Assembly (NCBI GenBank): GCA_021154885.1
Contig: JAJKHS010000017.1
Coordinates: 1-52,513, forward strand
Origin: Thermoanaerobaculum sp.
GTDB taxonomy: Bacteria; Acidobacteriota; Thermoanaerobaculia; Multivoradales; UBA5704
Reading direction: 5' to 3'
Length of the DNA: 52,513 nucleotides
Made by a program: the position numbers and the translations under genes
Part shown: in pieces, positions 41,773 to 50,700 of the stretch
How the letters are laid out: every line of letters begins with the position of its first letter
Numbering within the stretch: position 1 is the stretch's first letter
Notes under the pieces: model-generated
What the model was told of the DNA's origin: nothing
The model's input: the letters and a program-made list of their open reading frames with translations, nothing else
Databases searched by the model: none

Positions 41773-44700
41773 GGCATCTCCTCGCCGCGTCCACCGGCGC
41801 CGTCCTCGCCCTGCTGCACAAGCAGGGCGTCGACCTCGTCGTCCGACAGCCGGAGCAGCTCGAGGACCAGGCTGGCGGCCCGCTGCAGCTCCTCGCGCGA
41901 CGGCGCCGCGCTCAGCAGCGACTCCGCCAGCCCGGCGACGGTCGGTGCCTCGAACAGGAGGCGCAGCGGCACCTCGATCTCCAGCGCCTCGCCGGCGCGG
42001 GAGACGACCTGCGCGGCCAGCAGAGAGTGGCCGCCGAGGGCGAAGAAGTTATCGTGGACCCCCACCCGATCGAGCCCCAGGACCTCCGCCCAGATCCCGG
42101 CCAGCAGCTCCTCGAGCGCGGTGCGGGGCGCCACGTAGACCGCGCCGAGCTCCAGCCGTCCGCCTTCGGGGGCGGGCAGGGCTCGCCGGTCCACTTTGCC
42201 GCTGGGGGTCAGCGGCAGAGCCCCGAGGAGCACCCAGGCCGCGGGGACCATGTAATCGGGCAGGGTGAGGCTCAGATTCGCCCGCAGCTCGGCGAGCGAG
42301 AGGAGCGGCGCCTCCGCTCCCTCGGGGTGGGGCACGAGGTAGGCCACCAGCCGCCTGCCGGCGTCGTCGGCGCGCGCCACCACCACCGCCTCGCGCACGG
42401 CCGGGTGGGCCGCCAGCGCCGCCTCGACCTCCCCCAGCTCGATGCGGAAGCCGCGGACCTTCACCTGGTGGTCGATGCGGCCCAGGAACTCGACGGCGCC
42501 GTCCGGCAGGTGGCGGGCCAGGTCCCCGGTCCGGTAGAGCCGGGAGCCCGGTTCGCCCCAGGGATCGGGAATGAACCTCTCCGCCGTCAGCTCCGGGCGG
42601 CCGAGGTAGCCGCGGCCCACCTGCACGCCGCCGATGTACAGCTCGCCCGGCGCGCCGATGGGCACCGGCTCCAGGACGGGATCGAGCAGGTGGATGCGGG
42701 TGTTGGCGATCGGGCGCCCGATGGGCACCGAGGTGCGGCGGCCCTCGCGCTCGCAGGCCCAGACCGTCACGTCGACCGCCGCCTCGGTGGGGCCGTAGAG
42801 GTTGAACAGGCCGGCGCCCGTCCAGCCCAGCCGTGCGAAGAACCGCCGTTCGAGGTCGGCCGGCAGGGCCTCGCCGCTGGCGATCACCCGCACCAGCGAG
42901 CCGCAGCGGTCGAGCCGCGGCCCGTCGAGGAAGACCTGCAGCATCGAGGGGACGAAGTGGATGGTGGTGATCCCCTGCTCCGCGATCAGGTCGGCCAGAT
43001 AGGCCGCGTCCTGATGACCGCCCGGGCGGGCGATCACCAGCCGCGCCCCCACCATCAGCGGCCAGAACAGCTCCCACACCGAGACGTCGAAGCTGAACGG
43101 CGTCTTCTGGATCACCCGGTCGTCCGCCGTCAGCCCGAAGGCCTCCTGCATCCACAGCAGCCGGTTGACGATCCCGCGATGGGTGTTCATCGCTCCCTTG
43201 GGCCGGCCCGTCGAGCCGGAGGTGAAGATCATGTAGGCCAAGTGCTCCGGGCGAGGGGGCTGCGGGACAACCGCGGTGGTCTCCGGCAGCGGCGGCAGCG
43301 GCGAATCGAGGCAGACCACCCGGGCGGAGCACTCGGGCAACGCCGCCAGCAGGTGGCTCTGGGTCAGTAGCACCGGCGCGTCGAGGCCGCGCAGTGCGTC
43401 GTCCAGCATGAACGCCAGCCGCTCCGCTGGATAGGACGGATCGAGAGGCACGTACGCCCCGCCAGCTTTCAGGATTCCGAGCAGCCCCACCATCATGTCC
43501 AGCGAGCGCTCGACGCAAAGGCCCACCCGCACCTCCGGGCCGACCCCCAGGCCGCGCAACATCCGCGCCAGGCGCTCCGCCCGCAGGTCGAGCTCGCCGT
43601 ACGTCAGCGACTCGGCATCGTACACCACGGCCACCGCCTCGGGAGACCGGGCCGCCTGAGCCTCGATCCACTCGTGCAGGCAGCGCTCCCGCGGGTACGC
43701 CGTCGTGGTCGCGTTCCACTCGCGGAGCTGGTGTCGCTCGGCGGCGCTGAGCAGCGGCACGGCCGAGAGCGGCTGGTCCGGGCACGCCGCCACGCCGGCG
43801 AGCAGGTTCGCCCAGTGGCCGGCCAGGCGCTCGATGGTGGCGCCCTCGAAGAGGTCGGCATCGTACTCCAGGCTGCCGGCGAAGCCCCGGCCCACGTCGC
43901 GCACCGAGAGCGTCAGCTCGAACATCGCCGTCCCCCGCTCGCCGTCGACGGGCAGCAGGGTCACGCCCGGCAGCTCGAGGCTGCCGGTGGGCAGGTTCTG
44001 CAACTGGAACATGACCTGGAACAAGGGGTTGACAGCCAGGTCCCGCTCCGGCTGCAGTTCCTCGACCAGCCGCTCGAAGGGGAGGTCCTGGTGGGCATAG
44101 GCGTCGAGGGCCATGGTGCGCACCCGCGCCAGCAGCGCCAGGAAATCGGGATCTCCCGCCAGGCTCGTGCGCAGCACCAGCGTGTTGGCAAAGAAGCCGA
44201 TCAGCCCTTCGAGCTCCACCCGCTCGCGGTTGGCGATCGGCGTGCCCACGGCGATGTCCGGCTGGCCGGTATAGCGGTGGAGCAGGGTCGCGAAACCGGC
44301 GAGCAGGGTCATGAACGGCGTCGCCTGGCCGCGGCGGCCCAGAGCGCGCAACGACTCGCCGAGAGGCTCCGGCAGGAGCACCCGCCGCCGTCCTGCGGGA
44401 GCGGTGCGCCCCACCCGGCGCGGGCGGTCGAAGTTGAGCTGCAACGCCGGCGGCAGGTCCGCGAACTGACCCTTCCAGTAGGCGAGCTGGGCGTCGAGCA
44501 CCTCCCCTTGCAGCCAGGCGCGCTGCCACGCCGCGAAGTCGGGGTACTGCACGGGCAATGGCGGCAGGGGCGGCACCGACCCTTCGAGGGCGGCCGCATA
44601 GAACGCGGCGACCTCGCGGATCAGGATGCCGACCGACCAGCCGTCCGCCACGATGTGGTGAACGGTACAGCCGAAGAGGCTCTCCTCCGCGTCGAGGACG

Positions 44701-47700
44701 ACGATCACACTGCGCAGGAGCGGACCGCGCGCGAGGTCGAAGCGGAGATGGGCGAGCCGCCCGATCACCCGGCGGGCCTCCATCGCCCGCGCCGCCGGCG
44801 GCAGAGCGCGGAGGTCGATGCGCGGCAGCGGGACGTCGAACGGCGGCGCGACGACCTGGAGCGGCCGCCCGTGGGAGCTGACGAAGGTGGTGCGCAGCGC
44901 CTCATGGCGGTGGACGACCTGGCTCAGCGCCCTGGCGAGGGCGCCGGCGTCGAGCCGGCCGCGCAGACGCACGGCAGTGCCGAGGTGATAGGCCGTACCG
45001 GTGACCCCGAGCTGGTCGAGGATCCAGACCCGCTGCTGCGCGAACGACAGAGGGAGCTCGTGCTCGCGGGAGATGGGAATGAGGGGGGGCACCTCGAAAC
45101 CGCCGCCGGCCGCCCGGAGCTCCTCCACGGCCCGCGCCAGGCCCTCCAGCGCCGGCGTTTCGAAGACCTGGCGCAGCGGCAGCTCCACTCCGAAGGACTC
45201 GCGAACGCGGGAGACCACCTGGGTGGCGAGCAGCGAGTGCCCGCCGAGGTCGAAGAAGTTGTCGTGGGCCCCCACGGCGTCGCGGCCCAGCACCTGCTCC
45301 CAGATCCCGGCCAGCACCTCTTCGGCGGGAGTGCGGGGCGCCGTGAAGGCCCCCGCCTCCGTACCCGCTCGCTCGGGAGCGGGCAGCGCCTTGCGGTCCA
45401 CCTTGCCGTTGGGGGTCAGCGGCAGCGCCGCGAGTTGCACCCAGGCGGTGGGCACCATGTGCTCGGGCAGGCTCCGCCGCAGCAGGGCGCGCAGATCGCG
45501 CGTCAGCGACTCGCCGCCGGCGGCTTCGCGCGGCACCACGTAGCCGGCCAGCCGGCGCTCGCCCGACGCCTCCTCCCGCGCCACGACCACCGCCGCCGCC
45601 ACGTCGGGATGCCTGGCGAGCGCCGCCTCGACCTCTCCCAGCTCGATGCGGAAGCCCCGGACCTTGACCTGATGATCAATGCGGCCGAGGCACTCCAGGA
45701 CGCCGCTGGCACGCCAACGGGCCAGGTCGCCCGTCCGATAGAGCCGCGAGCCGGCCTCGCCGAACGGGTTCGGCACGAACCTCTCCGCCGTCAGCTCGGG
45801 CCGCCGCAGATAACCCCGGGCCAGACCCACGCCGCCCAGCAACAGCTCGCCGGGGACGCCCACCGGCACCGGCCGGCCCCCTTCGTCCAGCACGTAGGAC
45901 TCGGTGTTGGCGATGGGACGGCCGATGGAGATCGGCCCTTCGCCCGTGACCTCCGCCACCGTCGACCAGATCGTCGTCTCGGTGGGACCGTAGACGTTCC
46001 ACAGCGAGCCCACCCGCGGTCTCAGAGCTGAAGCCAGCGCCGGCGGCAGCGCTTCGCCGCCGCACAGCGCCTTCAGGCCCTCGCCGCCCTGCCAGCCCGA
46101 CTCCAGCAGCAGACGCCAGGTGGCGGGCGTGGCCTGGAGCACGGTGGCCCCGGACCCGGCGATCAGCGCCTGAAGACGCCGGCCGTCCGCCGCCTCCTCA
46201 CGGCTCGCCAGCACCACGCGGCCGCCCAGCATCAACGGCAGATAGAGCTCCAGGCCGGCGATGTCGAACGACAACGAGGTCACGGCGAGGAGCCGGTCGT
46301 CCGCCGCGAGGCCCGGTGTCTCCGCCATCGCAGCCAGGAAGTTGGCGAGAGCGCCATGGGGGACCTGCACTCCCTTCGGCCGGCCCGTCGAGCCCGAGGT
46401 GTAGATTACATAGGCGACGTTCCGGGGTCCGACACTGCTCTCCGGCGCCGCCGCGGCTGCCGGCAGGCCGGAGCGCAGGAGCTCCGCCGTCAGCACCGCC
46501 GCAACCCCGGAGTCCTCCTGCATGAACGCCAGCCGCTCCGCCGGATAGGAGGGATCGAGCGGTACGTAGGCCCCACCCGCCTTGAGCACCGCGAGCAGGC
46601 CCACCACCATCTCCAGCGACCGCTCGAGGCCGATGCCCACCCGCACCTCCGGACCTACCCCCAGCTCCCGCAGCCGGTGGGCCAGGCCGTTCGCCCGCCG
46701 GTCGAGCTCGCCATAGGTGAGCGACTCGCCGCCGGACACCACCGCCACCGCCTCGGGCGTGCGCGCCGCCTGGGCCGTGATCCATTCATGGACGCACCCC
46801 GCCGGCACCTCCCGGCCCGTCGTGTTCCATTCCACCAGGACCTGACTGCGCTCCGCCGCCGGCAGCAGCGGCAGCTCCACCGGGCTGCGGTCCGGCGCCG
46901 CCACCACCGCCCCCAGCAGCTCCCGGAAATGACCCAGCAGGCGATCGATGGTCGAGCGATCGAACAGGTCCGTGTTGTATTCCAGCGAGCCGCCCAGGCC
47001 GGCCGCACCCTCCGACATGGCGAGCGTCAGGTCGAACTTCGCCGTGCCGACCTCCGCCGCCCCCACCGGCTTCAAGGTCAGTCCTGGCAAGGTCAGGTTG
47101 CCAGCCGGCGCGTTCTGCAGCGAGAACATCACCTGGAACAGCGGCGAGGTCGACAGGTTGCGCTCCGGCTGCAGCTCGAAGACCAGCGTCTCAAACGGCA
47201 GGTCCTGGTGGGTATAGGCGGCCAGGGCCGCGGCCCGCACCCGGCCCAGCAGCTCCGCGAAGCTCGGTGCGCCCGACAGGTCCGAGCGTAGCACCAGGGT
47301 GTTGACGAAGAATCCGATCAGACTCTCCAGCTCGGGCCGCGGCCGGTTGGCCGTGGGCGAGCCGACGGCGACGTCCTGCTGACCCGAGTAGCGCTGGAGG
47401 AGCGAGGCGAAGACGGCGAGCAGGGACATGTACAGCGTCCCACCGCCGCGCTGGCCCACGACCTTGAGGGCGCTGGCCATGGCCTCGTCCACCGCGAAGC
47501 GGCGAACCTCGCCGCGGAAGGTCTGCAGCCGCGGCCGTGGACGGTCCGTGGGGAGCTGCAGCGTCTCGATCCCGGCGAGCGCCTGGCGCCAGAAAGCGAC
47601 CTGCTCGGAGAGCACGTCGCCGGCGAGCCATCCCCGCTGCCAGCGCGCGTAGTCGGCGTATTGGATGGGCAGCTCCGGCAGCGGCGACGGCTGGTGCTGG

Positions 47701-50700
47701 GAGAAAGCCGCGTAGAGAGTCGAGATCTCGTGGATCAGCACGCCCATCGACCAGCCGTCGCTCGCCGCGTGGTGCATGGTGAAGAACGCTCCGTGCTCCT
47801 CCTCACCCAGGCGCAGCAGGGCGGCCCGCAGCATCGGTCCGCGTTCGAGGTCGAACGGCTCGCGCGCGAACGACCGGGCCAGGCGCGAGGCTTCCGCCTC
47901 GCGGCCGGCTGCGGGGAGCGCCGACAGGTCCACCACCGGCAGCGGCACGGGAGCGGCCGGCTGCGGGACCTGCACCGGCGCTTCCGCCGCGACGGTGAAG
48001 ATCGAGCGCAGCACCGCGTGGCGCCGCACGATCTCCGTCAGGCTCCCCGCCAGCGCCGGCACGTCCAGGCGGCCCAGGAGACGCACCCCCACCGGGATGT
48101 TGTAGGCCGGGCTGCCCGGGTCCATACGGTCCAGGATCCACAGCCGCTCCTGTGCGAAGGAGAGCGGGTAGGGCCGGCCGGGCTCCAGCGGCAACGCCTC
48201 GATCGCCGTCCACGCCGCCACGCCGCCCTCCAGGGTCGACTGGACCACCGCCTCGGCGCCCAGCCGGCGAGCCACCCCCGCCGGGCGCTCCGCCGCCAGG
48301 TAGCCCGCCAGCGATTCGACCGTCGGGTGATCGAAGATGGCGACCACCTGGACGATCTCCCCCAGCTCCTGCTGCAAGCGGTTGATCAGCACCGCGCCGG
48401 TGATCGAGTTGCCACCCAGCGCGAAGAAGTTGTCGTGAATCCCGAGGTGCTCCAGCCTCAGCACCTCCCGCCACAAGCCGGCGACGAACGCCTCCAACTC
48501 CGTGCGCGGATCGACCGACCCGGCCGAATCCGGCCGCTCCGTCTCCGGCGCGGGCAGGGCCCGCCGGTCGACCTTGCCGTTCGGCGTCAGCGGCAACGAC
48601 TCGAGCAGTACCAGTGCCGAGGGCAGCATGTAATCCGGCAGGCTCTGCGCGAGGAAGCCCCGCAGGTCCGCCAGCGCAGGCGTCTCCCCCGCCACCGGCA
48701 CCACCCAGGCCGCCAGCCCGCGGTCGCCGGGCCGCTCCCGGTCCTCAAGGGCCAGCACCACCGACTCCCGCACCGCCGCGTGGCGAGCCAGGGCCGACTC
48801 GATCTCCCCCAGCTCGATGCGGAAGCCCCGAATCTTGACCTGGTGGTCGATCCGTCCCAGGTACTCGAGATCGCCGTCGGGCAGCCGTCGGGCCAGGTCG
48901 CCGCTGCGATACAGCCGCGAGCCCGGCTGGCCGAACGGGTTCGGCATGAAGCGCTCGGCCGTCAGCTCCGGCCGGCCCAGGTAGCCCAGAGCCAGGCCTG
49001 CGCCGCCGACGTGGATCTCCCCGGGCGCCCCGATCGGCACCGGCTGCCACGAGCTGTCGAGCAGGTACACCCCGAGGTCCGCGATCGGGCAGCCCACGGT
49101 ACCGACCGACCGCTGGACGTCGTCCCGGCCCAATGCGCGCCAAGTCACGTGCACCGTCGTCTCGGTGATGCCGTACATGTTGACCAGCCGCGGCCGGTCG
49201 TCCCCATGCCTCTCGAACCATGGGGCCAGGCTCGCCGGCTCCAGAGCCTCGCCGCCGAAGATGACGTAGCGGAGAGCCAGGTCGGGCTCCGCCCCGCCCA
49301 GCGCCATCTCCTCAGCCCAGATCAACTGACGGAAGGCCGAGGGCGTCTGGTTCAGGACGGTAATCCTCTCCTGCCGCAACAGCTCGTAGAACGCCTCCGG
49401 CGAGCGGCTCACCCAATAGGGGACGACGACCAGCCGGCCGCCGTGGAGCAGCGCGCCCCAGATCTCCCACACCGAGAAGTCGAAGGCGTAGGAGTGGAAC
49501 AGCGTCCAGACGTCCTGGGGTCCGAAGCCGAACCACCGATCGGTCGCCGAGAACAGGCGTGAAGCGTTGCCGTGCCGCACTACCACGCCCTTGGGCCGGC
49601 CGGTCGAGCCCGAGGTGTAGATGACGTAGGCAGGATGCTCCCCCGAGACCGAGACCCGGAGGGGCGAAGCGTGCTCGCGAGCGATCCGTTCCGCGTCGCG
49701 GTCGACGAAGACCACCCGCGTGCTCGCTTCGGGTGCCGGCAGGACCCCGGCCAGCGACTCCTGGGTGAGGAGCACCAGAGGCCGGCTGTCCGCCACCAGA
49801 AACGCCAGCCGCTCCTGCGGATACGCCGGATCGAGCGGCACATACGCGGCCCCCGCCTTGAGCACGCCCAGGATCGCCACCACCATCAGCGCCGACCGCT
49901 CCAGGCAGATGCCCACCGGCTCGCCCGCGGAGACGCCCAGTCCCGCCAGATACCGCGCGAGCTGGTTGGCCTGGCGGTCGAGCTCGCCGTAGCTCAGCCG
50001 CTCCCCTTCGCAGACCACCGCCGTGGCCTCGGGAGACCTCGCCGCCTGGCGCGCGAACCGCTCGTGCAGTAAACCCTCGCCCAGATCTTCGGCCGGCGCC
50101 TCGTTCCACTCCAGGGCGAGCTGATGCCGCTCTGTCGCCGAGAGGAGCGGCAGACTCGTGACCGGCAGGGCGGGCTCCGCCAACGCCTCCGCGAGCAGCG
50201 CTCCAAAGTGGCGCACGAGCCGCGCCGCCGTCGCCCCCTCGAACAGGTCGGTGTTGTAGTTGAGCGACCCGATGAACACCGGCCCCGCATCGAACAGGCT
50301 GAGCACCAGATCGAACTTCGCCGTCTGGCCCGTCGCTCCCATGGGCTGCAGCGCCAGGCCCGGCAGCTCCACCGGCGCCGCGTCGATCGGTGTATCCAGG
50401 AGCTGGAAGAGGACCTGGAACAGCGGCGAGCGGGAGAGGTCCCGCTCCGGCTGCAGCTCCGCCACCAGCTTCTCGAACGGCAGGTCCTGATGCGCGTAGG
50501 CCCCCAGGGCCGACTCCCGCACCCGCACCAGCACGGCGGAGAAATCAGGGCTGCCCGACAGGTCGCCGCGCAAGGCCAGGGTGTTGACGAAGAAGCCGAT
50601 CAGCCCCTCCAGCTCGCTGCGCGTGCGGTTGGCGATGGTCGAGCCCACGATCAGATCGTCCTGTCCGGTGTAGCGCTGGAGCAGGGCCTCGAAGCCCGCG

